From an uncultured Prevotellaceae bacterium (GTDB lineage Bacteria > Bacteroidota > Bacteroidia > Bacteroidales > Bacteroidaceae): a DNA stretch of 64,000 nt. Of this stretch, positions 1 to 8,502 are shown piece after piece. The notes beneath the pieces were generated by a model, which made no database searches, was not told where the DNA came from, and saw only the letters and a program-made list of their open reading frames with translations. The stretch lies in assembly GCA_902771785.1 (NCBI GenBank), contig CACXYH010000005.1, positions 1 to 64,000 of the forward strand. The letters run 5' to 3'. The stretch's first letter is position 1; each line of letters begins with the position of its first letter. A program made the position numbers and the translations under genes.

Positions 1-31
1 AAGGTAAGTGAAAAATCTGACATGGCAAAAT

Positions 32-56
32 CCTGAGCAACTTTTTGTTGCTCAGG
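32..56. terminator. Hairpin at left edge, possible terminator of an upstream gene
   Basis: A perfect 10-bp stem (32-41 with 47-56) closes a five-T loop. No clear T-tract follows on the plus strand, so termination is only a guess. From here to the tamL promoter at 240 I see no gene, only AT-rich spacer. Confidence 0.4.
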
Positions 57-239
57 TACTTATAAAGAAAGTTAAACTAAAGTGCTGCGGAATTTAGGTT
101 AAGGAAAAACGTTCACATCGCGAAAAGACTTAGCTGTTTTTTGCGTTTTAGTAGATTTCTTTCCACTTAACTTCGCCGTTTTGTCGATGACTTAACATTC
201 ATTTGCAGAAGTGTTGCGTGTTTCGCGGTTTTTTTGTTG

Positions 240-247
240 TATCTTTG
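240..247 (+). promoter_or_regulatory. -7 box of tamL
   Basis: TATCTTTG matches the Bacteroidetes primary-sigma -7 consensus TAnnTTTG and lies 27 nt before the tamL start. Confidence 0.75.
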
Positions 248-274
248 CAGCAAATTAAGAAGAGAACCATTACA

Positions 275-2518
275 ATGCGAAGCGTGCTTATCAGACTGAC
301 CATGGCGGCAGCAATAGTGCTGCTGGCGGGTGCCTGCGCCTCCACGAAGTATGTGCCCGAGGGCGAGACCCTGCTGGATCATGTACGCGTGAAGACGGTG
401 GCTGGCACCGCACGCGACGTGAACACGGCCCAGCTGCGCAACTACGTCAGGCAGACGCCCAACGCCCGATGGTTCTCGGCCTTCCGCTTGCCCCTGGCCA
501 CCTATTCGCTTGCTGGGCGCGACACCACAAAGTGGATGAACCGCCTGCTGCGCTCGCTGGGCGAACCGCCCGTGGTCTACGACTCGGTGCTGGCTCAGCA
601 GACGTGCTCCGACTTGAAGCTGCAGCTCCAGAACGAGGGTTATCTGCACGCACAAGTAGCCCTGGATACGCGCGTCAAGGGGAAGAAGCGCGACGTGACC
701 TACCTGCTGAAGCCTGGCGACCCTTACTTCGTGCGCAGCATCAGCTACGTGGTGGAGGATTCGGCCATTGCCCGGCTGCTGAACGAGCGTGGCGACTCGG
801 CCCGGCGGTTGCTGCAGGTGGGCATGAAGTTCGACGTGGCCCGCCTCGATGCCGAGCGCAAGCGAATAACGCAGCTGCTGACCGACGAGGGCTACATGCG
901 GTTCCACAAGGAGTTCATTGGCTACCGGGCCGACACGGCGCGCGGCTCCCGGCTCATCGACCTGACCTTGCGGCTGGGTCCCTACAGCAGGGCCAGCCTG
1001 GAGTTGGCCGACACGCTGCACACGCGCTACTATGTTCGCCGCATTGGCTACTCGGGAGCTCCGGCCACTGCCGCTGGTGGTGGCGGGCTGCACCTGCGCC
1101 ACCACGTGTTGCAGGAGAACACGTTCATCGCTGCAGGCGAACCTTACTCGGCCACCCGACTGCAGGACACCTACAACCACTTCGGGCGACTGCAGGCGGT
1201 GAAGTACACCAGCATCACCTTCAATCCCGTTGCGGGCACCGACTCGCTCGACTGCGAGATACAGTTGCAGACGAACAAGCCCTCGACGCTCAGCTTCGAA
1301 CCCGAAGGCACGAACACGGCGGGCGACCTGGGAGCGGCTGCTTCGCTGACCTACCAGAACCGCAACCTGTTTCGCGGCAGCGAGGTGCTCAGCGTGCAGT
1401 TGCGCGGAGCCTACGAGGCCATACGCGGGCTGGAGGGCTACAGCAATCAGGATTTCGTGGAGTGGAGCGTGGAGTCGCGCCTGGCATTTCCGCGCTTCAT
1501 CATGCCCGGCATCGGCACGAGGCTACGCCGAAAGATGAATGCCTCGAGCGAGCTGTCGCTGCGCTACGACTTGCAGGACCGCCCCGAGTTCCACCGCAGG
1601 GTGCTTTCGGCAGCTTGGCGCTACAAGTGGGGCCTGCCCCAGAGCCACGGGCGCTATCAGCTCGACCTGCTCGACCTGAACTATGTGTTCATGCCCTGGA
1701 TATCGCAAACGTTCCGCACGCAGTACTTGGACGACGAAACGTCGCGCAATGCCATCTTGCGCTATAACTACGAGAACCTGTTCATCACGAAGATAGGCTT
1801 CGGCTATACCTACAACAACGGCGTGACGGCACTGAAGACCAACGTCGAGACCTCGGGCAACACGTTGGGACTGGCCTCGTCGATCTTCGGAGCCCAGCAG
1901 GATGCCAGCGGGCATAACATGGTGATGGGCATTGCCTACGCCCAGTATGCCAAGGCCGACGTGGACCTGACCCACGCGCTGCGCTTCGACCCCAACAACC
2001 AGCTGGTGCTGCACCTGGGCTTCGGCATTGCCTATCCCTACGGCAACAGCACCGTGCTGCCTTTCGAGAAGCGCTACTTCTCGGGCGGTGCCAACAGCGT
2101 GAGAGGATGGAGCGTGCGCTCGCTGGGGCCGGGACGCTATAAGGAGAAAGACGGAAACATCAACTTCATCAACCAGACGGGCGACATGAAGCTCGACCTG
2201 AACGTGGAGTATCGCACCCACCTGTTCTGGAAACTGGGCGGCGCGCTCTTTGTCGATGCGGGCAACGTCTGGACGCTGCGCCAGTATGAGGAGCAGCCGG
2301 GCGGGCGATTCCTGCTGTCGAGCCTGCTGAGCGACCTGGCCGTCAGCTACGGGCTCGGTCTTCGCTTCAACTTCGACTACTTCATCCTGCGCTTCGACCT
2401 GGGCATGAAGGCCGTCAATCCAGCCTTCCGCGAGGATGCCGAGCAGCACTATCCGCTGCTTCATCCCCGCTTCAGCCGCGACTATGCTTTCCACTTTGCC
2501 GTGGGCCTGCCGTTCTGA
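275..2518 (+). CDS. tamL: Translocation and assembly module lipoprotein TamL (BamA/TamA family)
   Basis: An outer-membrane Omp85-family protein of 747 residues. In Bacteroidetes this lipidated TamA relative is thought to work with TamB in outer-membrane assembly. A lipoprotein signal is visible, with lipobox LAGAC and Cys21 as the lipidated residue. Residues about 100-370 are POTRA-like. The last ~370 residues are rich in alternating aromatic and polar strands, as expected for the 16-strand barrel, including YFSGGANSVRGW, the typical Omp85 (V)RG(F/Y/W) signature. An in-frame ATG-initiated reading exists upstream at 203, but it lies before the -7 box, so I start at 275, which gives a proper signal peptide. 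No tamB is visible in the window. The first unit of a 22-bp repeat array begins on the stop codon. Confidence 0.88.
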   Translation: MRSVLIRLTMAAAIVLLAGACASTKYVPEGETLLDHVRVKTVAGTARDVNTAQLRNYVRQTPNARWFSAFRLPLATYSLAGRDTTKWMNRLLRSLGEPPVVYDSVLAQQTCSDLKLQLQNEGYLHAQVALDTRVKGKKRDVTYLLKPGDPYFVRSISYVVEDSAIARLLNERGDSARRLLQVGMKFDVARLDAERKRITQLLTDEGYMRFHKEFIGYRADTARGSRLIDLTLRLGPYSRASLELADTLHTRYYVRRIGYSGAPATAAGGGGLHLRHHVLQENTFIAAGEPYSATRLQDTYNHFGRLQAVKYTSITFNPVAGTDSLDCEIQLQTNKPSTLSFEPEGTNTAGDLGAAASLTYQNRNLFRGSEVLSVQLRGAYEAIRGLEGYSNQDFVEWSVESRLAFPRFIMPGIGTRLRRKMNASSELSLRYDLQDRPEFHRRVLSAAWRYKWGLPQSHGRYQLDLLDLNYVFMPWISQTFRTQYLDDETSRNAILRYNYENLFITKIGFGYTYNNGVTALKTNVETSGNTLGLASSIFGAQQDASGHNMVMGIAYAQYAKADVDLTHALRFDPNNQLVLHLGFGIAYPYGNSTVLPFEKRYFSGGANSVRGWSVRSLGPGRYKEKDGNINFINQTGDMKLDLNVEYRTHLFWKLGGALFVDAGNVWTLRQYEEQPGGRFLLSSLLSDLAVSYGLGLRFNFDYFILRFDLGMKAVNPAFREDAEQHYPLLHPRFSRDYAFHFAVGLPF

Positions 2519-2627
2519 AAGCGGCACTTTGGCTGCCCGAAAGCGGTACTTTTCCTGTCGAAAAGCGGCACTTTGACCACCTGAAAGCGGCACTTTCACC
2601 TATCGAAAGTGCCGCTTTGGCTGTCGT
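2518..2627. repeat. 22-bp tandem array A (5 units)
   Basis: Five units start at 2518, 2540, 2562, 2584 and 2606, exactly 22 bp apart. Each is AAA, a 7-bp core, TTT and a 9-bp spacer. Cores are GCGGCAC (three times), GCGGTAC and GTGCCGC. The last core is the exact reverse complement of the first, so units 4 and 5 can pair as a 13-bp stem with a 9-nt loop. The array begins on the last base of the tamL stop codon and ends about 30 bp before the next -7 box. Related arrays lie at 23384, 46389 and 56067. Confidence 0.9.
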
Positions 2628-2655
2628 AAAATTTGGTGGTATGCAGAATTCTTCG

Positions 2656-2663
2656 TACCTTTG
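2656..2663 (+). promoter_or_regulatory. -7 box of the DMP19-smpB-metH unit
   Basis: TACCTTTG ends only 7 nt before the ATG at 2671, so the transcript would have almost no 5' leader. Confidence 0.75.
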
Positions 2664-2670
2664 CAGCGAT

Positions 2671-3177
2671 ATGATAGAAGTAAAGATAAAAGACGCGGAA
2701 CTGAGCAGTGCCGCGAGCGAGGGCATGGATGCCTTCGTAAGCGTGTTTGTGGGCGCCATCAGAGAGGCCATCGGCGGCGAACTGACGGCTGAAACGCTGG
2801 GTCAGCTGAACAGCGACCAGGTGACGCTGTTGTGCTGGGACACCCTGCACGAGGAGGTGATGGACGGTGGATTCGTTCAGCTCATACACAACGGCTACGG
2901 GCCCTTCATCTTCAAGAATCCCTTTGCCAAAGCACTCAACAAGCTGTGGGACATGCGCGAGCTGTCGAAAATGCTCTACGAGGTGCACTCGCTCTGGCTG
3001 AAACACCGCGAGGAGCTGGAGCGCGACTGCACCGACGACGAGTTTATGGCCCTCTTCGAGCAGTATCCCGAGTTCGACGACTACGACGATCTCTTCGTGG
3101 AGCGCGAGGAAGAGTGGACCGAGCACATTGCCCGCTACATTGACGAACATATAGAGAATTTTGCAACCATCGTATGA
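2671..3177 (+). CDS. DMP19/DUF4375-like protein, function unknown
   Basis: A soluble acidic protein of 168 residues with no signal peptide or membrane segment. The pattern of a mostly helical body with a [11 protein letters not shown] segment (about residues 68-78) resembles the DMP19 domain family (DUF4375), a widespread family of unknown role whose name comes from a neisserial DNA mimic. The C-terminus is strongly acidic (many D/E in residues 118-160), which would fit a charge-mimic surface, but that is inference. I take the ATG at 2671 because a longer reading to 2617 crosses the -7 box. The gene ends in an ATGA overlap with smpB, so the two are translationally coupled. Confidence 0.7.
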   Translation: MIEVKIKDAELSSAASEGMDAFVSVFVGAIREAIGGELTAETLGQLNSDQVTLLCWDTLHEEVMDGGFVQLIHNGYGPFIFKNPFAKALNKLWDMRELSKMLYEVHSLWLKHREELERDCTDDEFMALFEQYPEFDDYDDLFVEREEEWTEHIARYIDEHIENFATIV

Positions 3178-3656
3178 ACAAGGAACAGGAAATGCTCAGG
3201 AAGAAGAGTCCTGTGCAAATCAAGAATAAGAAAGCTGCCTTCGAGTACTTCTTCATCGAGGAGTTCACGGCAGGCATCGTGCTCACAGGCACCGAAATCA
3301 AGTCGATCAGGTTGGGTAAGGCCAGCCTGGTCGACACCTATTGCCTCGTCATCAACGGCGAGCTGTGGGTCAAGGGCATGAGCATCAGCCCCTACTTCTA
3401 CGGCTCCTACAACAATCATGTGGCAAAGCGCGACCGCAAGCTGCTGCTCACGAAGCGTGAGATTATGCGGCTGCAGAGCGCCACGAAGCAGACGGGCTAC
3501 ACCATCGTGCCCACGCTCGTGTTTATCGACGCCAACGGAAGAGCCAAGATGGACCTTGCACTCTGCAAGGGTAAGAAGGCCTTCGACAAGCGACAGACAC
3601 TCAAGGAAAAGGAAGACCGGCGCGAAATGGACCGTGCCATGAAAGTTTATAAGTGA
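3174..3656 (+). CDS. smpB: SsrA-binding protein SmpB
   Basis: SmpB binds tmRNA and is required for trans-translation, which frees stalled ribosomes. The protein has 160 residues, the usual family length. Visible family features are the NKKA(A/F)(F/Y)EYFF start of the OB fold, [24 protein letters not shown] in place of the common I.PY..G, and the basic C-terminal tail with [19 protein letters not shown], which inserts in the decoding centre. The start overlaps the previous stop (ATGA); an internal Met at 3192 is a possible alternative. The stop overlaps the metH start. The tmRNA gene is not in the window. Confidence 0.97.
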   Translation: MNKEQEMLRKKSPVQIKNKKAAFEYFFIEEFTAGIVLTGTEIKSIRLGKASLVDTYCLVINGELWVKGMSISPYFYGSYNNHVAKRDRKLLLTKREIMRLQSATKQTGYTIVPTLVFIDANGRAKMDLALCKGKKAFDKRQTLKEKEDRREMDRAMKVYK

Positions 3657-6394
3657 TGACGATTGACGAAATTGCCAAGCAACGCGTGCTCATACTCGAC
3701 GGAGCAATGGGATCGTTCATTCAGGAGTACAACCTGAAGGAGGACGACTTCCGTGGCGAGCGCTTCATCAATGCCGAGGGGCAGCTGAAGGGCAACAACG
3801 ACGTGCTCTGTCTGACCCGTCCCGACGTAATCAGCGACATCCATCGGCGATACCTCAAGGCGGGGGCCGACATCATTACCACCAACACCTTCAGCGCGCA
3901 GCGCATCTCGCAGGCCGACTACAGGCTGGAGGCTGCCGTGCGCGATATGAACCTGGCGGGGGCGAGGCTGGCCCGGCAGGCGGCCGACGAATATGCCACT
4001 CCCGACAAGCCGCGCTTCGTGGCGGGCTCCATAGGCCCCACGAACAAGACCCTGTCGATGTCGCCCGACGTGAGCGACCCTGCCCGTCGTGAGCTTACCT
4101 TCGACGAGCTGGTGGAGGCCTACGCCGAGCAGATCGGCGCGCTCATCGAGGGTGGGGTAGACCTGCTGCTCATTGAAACCATCTTCGACACCCTCAATGC
4201 CAAGGCAGCCCTGGTGGCCGCACAATCCTGCCGCCGTTCGTTGCCCGTTATGCTCAGCGTCACCATCAGCGACCTGGCTGGCCGTACCCTGAGCGGACAG
4301 ACGCTCGAGGCCTTCCTGGCCAGCATCAGCAGCTATCAGGTGTTCAGCGTCGGCCTGAACTGCTCGTTCGGTGCCACACAGATGATGCCCTACCTGCGGC
4401 AGCTGGCACGCACCGCACCTTACTACATCAGCGCCTATCCCAATGCAGGCCTGCCCAACTCTATGGGACTCTACGACGAGCGCGCCGAGACCATGGCCCC
4501 CAAGATGGGCGAGATGGTGGACGAGGGCCTGGTGAACATCATCGGAGGCTGCTGCGGCACTACGCCCGACTTCATTGCCGCCTACGTTCCGCTGGTAGAG
4601 GGCAAGCGCCCCCACGTGCCTGTGGCCAAGAGCGGCACCCTGCAACTCAGCGGACTCGACCCCTTCCGGCCGGAAGGCGCCTTCACCAACGTGGGCGAAC
4701 GCTGCAACGTGGCAGGCTCAAGAAAGTTTCTGAGGCTCATCAAGGAGCGCAACTACGACGAGGCCATCGGCATCGCCCGCAAGCAGGTGAGCGACGGAGC
4801 ACTCATCATCGACGTCAACATGGACGACTCGCTGCTCGATGCCGAGCACGAGATGGCCCACTTCCTGAACCTCATCGCCTCTGAACCCGACATTGCCCGT
4901 GTGCCCGTGATGATCGACTCCAGCAAGTGGAGCGTCATTATGGCAGGACTGAAGTGCGTGCAGGGCAAGTGCATCGTCAACAGTATCTCGCTCAAAGAAG
5001 GCGAGGAGACGTTCATCAGCCATGCCCGCGACGTGAAGCGCATGGGAGCCGCCGTCGTCGTCATGTGCTTCGACGAGCAGGGACAGGCCACCACCTTCGA
5101 GCGCCGTACGCAGATAGCCAGTCGCTCGTATCGCATACTCACCGAGGAAGTGGGCTTCAGCCCCTGCGACATCATCTTCGACCCCAACGTGCTGGCCGTG
5201 GCAACGGGCATCGACGAGCACAACAGCTACGCCCTGGACTTCATTCGCGCCACCCGATGGATACGCGAGAACCTGCCCGGGGCCCACGTCAGCGGAGGTG
5301 TCAGCAACCTGTCGTTCGCCTTCCGTGGCAACAACTACATACGCGAGGCCATGCACGCCGTGTTCCTCTACCACGCCATACAGGCCGGTATGGACTTCGG
5401 CATCGTCAACCCCGCGGCGAAGGTGGCCTACGACGACATTCCTTCGCAGCAGCTTGAGCGGATAGAAGACGTAATACTGAACCGCCGACCCGATGCTGCC
5501 GAGCGACTGACCGAGCTGGCCAACCAGCTACAGGCTGCCACACCGACGGCTACCGACGGCAATGCGGCTGCTGTTGCAGCCGGCAGCGGTTCTGAAGCTG
5601 AGGCTGAGGCCGCACGGCTGCCACTGGAGGAGCGGTTGCAGAATGCCCTCATCAAGGGCTGCGCCGACCATCTGGCCGACGACCTCGGCGAGGCTTTGCA
5701 GCAATATCCCTCGGCCGTAAGCATCATCGAAGGGCCGCTCATGGCCGGTATGAACGAAGTGGGCCGACGCTTTGGCGAAGGAAAGATGTTTCTGCCGCAG
5801 GTGGTGAAGACCGCCCGGACCATGAAGCAGGCCGTTGGCATCCTGCAGCCATATATAGAAAAGGAACGCGCGCGAGGCGTGGGCAAGGCAGGAAAGGTGC
5901 TGCTGGCCACGGTGAAGGGCGATGTGCACGACATCGGAAAGAACATCGTCAGCGTCATCATGGCCTGCAACGGCTATGAGGTCATCGACATGGGCGTCAT
6001 GGTGCCGGCCGAGCAAATCGTCAGGAAAGCACGCGAAGAGCAGGTCGACATGATTGGACTCTCGGGCCTTATCACTCCCAGCCTCGAAGAGATGGTCAAC
6101 GTGGCCACCGAGTTGCGCCGTGCAGGGCTCAACATTCCCATCATGATAGGCGGTGCCACCACGAGCGAACTGCACGTGGCACTCAAGATTGCACCCGTCT
6201 ATGCAGGCCCCGTCGTATGGATGAAGGATGCCTCGCAGAATGCGATTGTGGCTTCGCGGCTGATGAAAGAGCCGCAGCAGCTGCATCAGGAGCTGGCCGA
6301 CGAGTACGAACACCTGCGCCAGCAGTATGCACAGGAGCAGGAACAGCTGCTCTCGCTCGACGAGGCGCGCAAGAACAAACTGAAACTATTTTAA
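3656..6394 (+). CDS. metH: Cobalamin-dependent methionine synthase, lacking the reactivation domain
   Basis: Transfers the methyl group of methyltetrahydrofolate to homocysteine through methylcobalamin. Domains in order: homocysteine-binding domain (about 1-320, zinc ligands Cys236, Cys299 and Cys300 in GLNCSFG and GGCCGT), pterin-binding domain (about 340-600, from NVGERCNVAGS), cap domain (about 650-740) and B12-binding domain with DVHDIG, axial ligand His758. An Ala/Glu-rich linker lies near residues 620-650. The 912-residue protein stops where the E. coli enzyme (about 1227) continues into the AdoMet-binding reactivation domain. No separate gene for that domain is in the window. The ATG at 3656 overlaps the smpB stop; a GTG one codon upstream is less likely. 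Confidence 0.95.
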   Translation: MTIDEIAKQRVLILDGAMGSFIQEYNLKEDDFRGERFINAEGQLKGNNDVLCLTRPDVISDIHRRYLKAGADIITTNTFSAQRISQADYRLEAAVRDMNLAGARLARQAADEYATPDKPRFVAGSIGPTNKTLSMSPDVSDPARRELTFDELVEAYAEQIGALIEGGVDLLLIETIFDTLNAKAALVAAQSCRRSLPVMLSVTISDLAGRTLSGQTLEAFLASISSYQVFSVGLNCSFGATQMMPYLRQLARTAPYYISAYPNAGLPNSMGLYDERAETMAPKMGEMVDEGLVNIIGGCCGTTPDFIAAYVPLVEGKRPHVPVAKSGTLQLSGLDPFRPEGAFTNVGERCNVAGSRKFLRLIKERNYDEAIGIARKQVSDGALIIDVNMDDSLLDAEHEMAHFLNLIASEPDIARVPVMIDSSKWSVIMAGLKCVQGKCIVNSISLKEGEETFISHARDVKRMGAAVVVMCFDEQGQATTFERRTQIASRSYRILTEEVGFSPCDIIFDPNVLAVATGIDEHNSYALDFIRATRWIRENLPGAHVSGGVSNLSFAFRGNNYIREAMHAVFLYHAIQAGMDFGIVNPAAKVAYDDIPSQQLERIEDVILNRRPDAAERLTELANQLQAATPTATDGNAAAVAAGSGSEAEAEAARLPLEERLQNALIKGCADHLADDLGEALQQYPSAVSIIEGPLMAGMNEVGRRFGEGKMFLPQVVKTARTMKQAVGILQPYIEKERARGVGKAGKVLLATVKGDVHDIGKNIVSVIMACNGYEVIDMGVMVPAEQIVRKAREEQVDMIGLSGLITPSLEEMVNVATELRRAGLNIPIMIGGATTSELHVALKIAPVYAGPVVWMKDASQNAIVASRLMKEPQQLHQELADEYEHLRQQYAQEQEQLLSLDEARKNKLKLF

Positions 6395-6403
6395 GCATTC
6401 GCT

Positions 6404-7024
6404 ATGATAAGAAACATTATTTTCGACTTGGGTGGCGTCATCATTACGCTCGACCAGCCACAGGCCATAAGCCGCTTTCGCGAGCTGGGACTGGAAGATG
6501 CTGCGCAGCGACTCGACGCCTATACGCAGAATGGCATCTTCGGCGACCTGGAGCGAGGAGCCATAACGGCCGAACAGTTCCGGGTGGAGCTGGGCAAGCT
6601 CGTGGGGCGCAACGTCAGCTACGACGAGTGCCGCTACGGCTGGCTGGGCTATTGCCGCGAGTTGCCACAGCGCAACCTGCGGGCCTTGGAACGATTGAGG
6701 CAGGAAGGCTACCGGCTCATCTTGCTCTCGAACACCAACCCCTACATGATGTCGTGGGTCATGAGCCCCGAGTTCGACGGGCAAGGCCACGCCCTCAGTC
6801 ACTATATGGACGCGTGCTACTGCAGCTACGAGCTGGGCGTCATGAAGCCCGACCGCGAGTTCTTCCACCGGGTGCTCTTGGCCGAGCACATTGCGCCCTC
6901 GGAGACGCTCTTCATCGACGATGGTCCCCGCAATGTGGCGATGGCCAGCCAGATGGGCATCCGCACCTTCTGCCCCAAGAATGGCGACGACTGGACTAAC
7001 GAAATATATAACTATCTGAAATGA
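6404..7024 (+). CDS. HAD family phosphatase (YihX-like)
   Basis: A 206-residue cytoplasmic HAD-superfamily hydrolase. Motif I is FDLGGV with nucleophile Asp8; the usual second Asp is replaced by Gly, as in the YihX/haloacid dehalogenase branch. Motif II is LLSNTN, motif III the Lys in GVMKPD, and motif IV LFIDDGPRN. YihX-type enzymes dephosphorylate sugar phosphates such as glucose-1-phosphate, but substrate cannot be read from sequence. It starts 9 nt after metH and ends in an ATGA overlap with the next gene, so it belongs to the same operon. Confidence 0.85.
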   Translation: MIRNIIFDLGGVIITLDQPQAISRFRELGLEDAAQRLDAYTQNGIFGDLERGAITAEQFRVELGKLVGRNVSYDECRYGWLGYCRELPQRNLRALERLRQEGYRLILLSNTNPYMMSWVMSPEFDGQGHALSHYMDACYCSYELGVMKPDREFFHRVLLAEHIAPSETLFIDDGPRNVAMASQMGIRTFCPKNGDDWTNEIYNYLK

Positions 7025-8502
7025 AAAAGATACTTTTACTACTTGCTTTGGTGCTTGCCGCTCACGTGCAGGCACAGGTGAAGAGAGAGTTCCGCGGCGC
7101 ATGGATACAGTGCGTCAACGGACAGTTCCAGGGGTTGTCGACGCAGCAGATGCAGCAGACACTGACCTATCAGCTCAACGAGCTGCAGAAGGATGGGGTG
7201 AACGCCATCATTTTCCAGGTGCGCCCTGAGTGCGACGCCCTCTATCAGAGCAATATCGAGCCTTGGAGCCGTTTCCTCACAGGGCGTCAAGGTAAGGCTC
7301 CCAGCCCCTTCTGGGATCCCCTTCAGTGGATGATTAACGAGTGTCACAAGCGCGGCATGGAGCTTCATGCATGGATTAATCCCTATCGGGCCAAGACCAA
7401 GGGCACGACGGCACTGGCCTCCAGCCACATCGGCGTCACCCATCCCGAGCGTTGCTTCCGCTACGACGACCAGCTCATTCTCAATCCGGGCGACCCCGAG
7501 AACCGCTTCTACATCTGCGACGTGGTGGCCGATATTGTGAGCCGCTACGACGTCGACGGACTCCACATCGACGACTACTTCTATCCCTACCCGGTAGCAG
7601 GACAGACCATTCCCGACGATGCACAGTACAGACAGTACTCTAACGGCATCAAGGACCGCGGCGACTGGCGGCGCTACAACGTGAGCCTCTTCGTGAAGCA
7701 GCTCTACGAGACGGTTCACAGGGTGAAGCCCTGGGTTAAGGTGGGCATTTCGCCCTTTGGCATCTATCGTAACAAGAAAAGCGACCCCATGGGAAGCGAC
7801 ACCAACGGACTGCAGAACTACGACGATCTCTATGCCGAGGTGCTGCTGTGGATTAACAACGGATGGCTCGACTACTGTGTGCCGCAGCTCTATTGGGAGA
7901 TAGGCCACAAGGCAGCCGACTACGAAACCCTCATTCGCTGGTGGAACCACTATGCCGGAGGGCGCCCGCTCTACATCGGCGAGGACATTGAGCGCACCGT
8001 GAAGGCAGCCGACCTGAAGAATCCCCAGCAGAATCAGATGCCCGCCAAGTACCGCCTGCACCAGCTGATGCCTAAAGTGAGCGGCACCGTGCTGTGGTAT
8101 GCCAAGGCTGCCGTCGACGATATAGGCAAGTACGGAACCCTGCTGCGCACCCACTACTGGAAGTATCCTGCGCTGCAACCCGCCATGCCCCACATCGACA
8201 ACAAAGCACCTCGCAAGCCCCGCAGCGTGAAGCCCGTATGGACTGCCGACGGATACATACTCTTCTGGACGGCTCCGCGCGGAAAGGGATGGAAGAACGA
8301 GGCTGTACGCTACGTGGTATATCGTTTTGCCAAGGGCGAACCCGTGAACACGCAGGACGCTTCGAAGATCGTTGCCATTACCAGCAATACGTTCTACCAG
8401 TTGCCTTACGACGACGGCGTGCGTTCGTTCACCTATGTGGTGACGGCCCTCGACCGTATGCATAACGAGAGCAAGCCGGCCAAGAAGAATGTGAAGCTAT
8501 GA
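7021..8502 (+). CDS. Secreted GHL10-type glycoside hydrolase-like protein (PF02638)
   Basis: An exported protein of 493 residues with a clear signal peptide (about 1-18, ending AHVQA). The body has the FRGAWIQ start, then FQVRPECDALY, ELHAWINPYRA and VDGLHIDDYFYPYP, which are the family signatures of the GHL10 (DUF187) (beta/alpha)8 domain. The Asp-Asp of IDDYFYP is the likely acidic active-site region. The C-terminal ~100 residues look like a fibronectin-III-like beta domain. Members are suspected to act on bacterial or host polysaccharide, and proven substrates are few. The start overlaps the HAD stop and the end overlaps the next start. Confidence 0.88.
   Translation: MKKILLLLALVLAAHVQAQVKREFRGAWIQCVNGQFQGLSTQQMQQTLTYQLNELQKDGVNAIIFQVRPECDALYQSNIEPWSRFLTGRQGKAPSPFWDPLQWMINECHKRGMELHAWINPYRAKTKGTTALASSHIGVTHPERCFRYDDQLILNPGDPENRFYICDVVADIVSRYDVDGLHIDDYFYPYPVAGQTIPDDAQYRQYSNGIKDRGDWRRYNVSLFVKQLYETVHRVKPWVKVGISPFGIYRNKKSDPMGSDTNGLQNYDDLYAEVLLWINNGWLDYCVPQLYWEIGHKAADYETLIRWWNHYAGGRPLYIGEDIERTVKAADLKNPQQNQMPAKYRLHQLMPKVSGTVLWYAKAAVDDIGKYGTLLRTHYWKYPALQPAMPHIDNKAPRKPRSVKPVWTADGYILFWTAPRGKGWKNEAVRYVVYRFAKGEPVNTQDASKIVAITSNTFYQLPYDDGVRSFTYVVTALDRMHNESKPAKKNVKL

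Noticed and set aside
469..1767. 432-codon frame overlapping tamL in another frame
   Set aside because: A GC-rich shadow frame full of Arg, Ala and His; tamL in this stretch has clear Omp85 features.
2518..2627. CRISPR-like array
   Set aside because: Repeats are too short (13 bp framed in a 22-bp unit), spacers are 9 bp and similar to each other, and no cas gene is present here or at the other three arrays.
3640..3660. Cobalamin riboswitch controlling metH
   Set aside because: metH overlaps smpB and there is no leader sequence to hold a riboswitch.
7039..8463. 474-codon minus-strand frame opposite the GHL10 gene
   Set aside because: Shadow of the real gene; His/Val-rich composition and no promoter on that strand.
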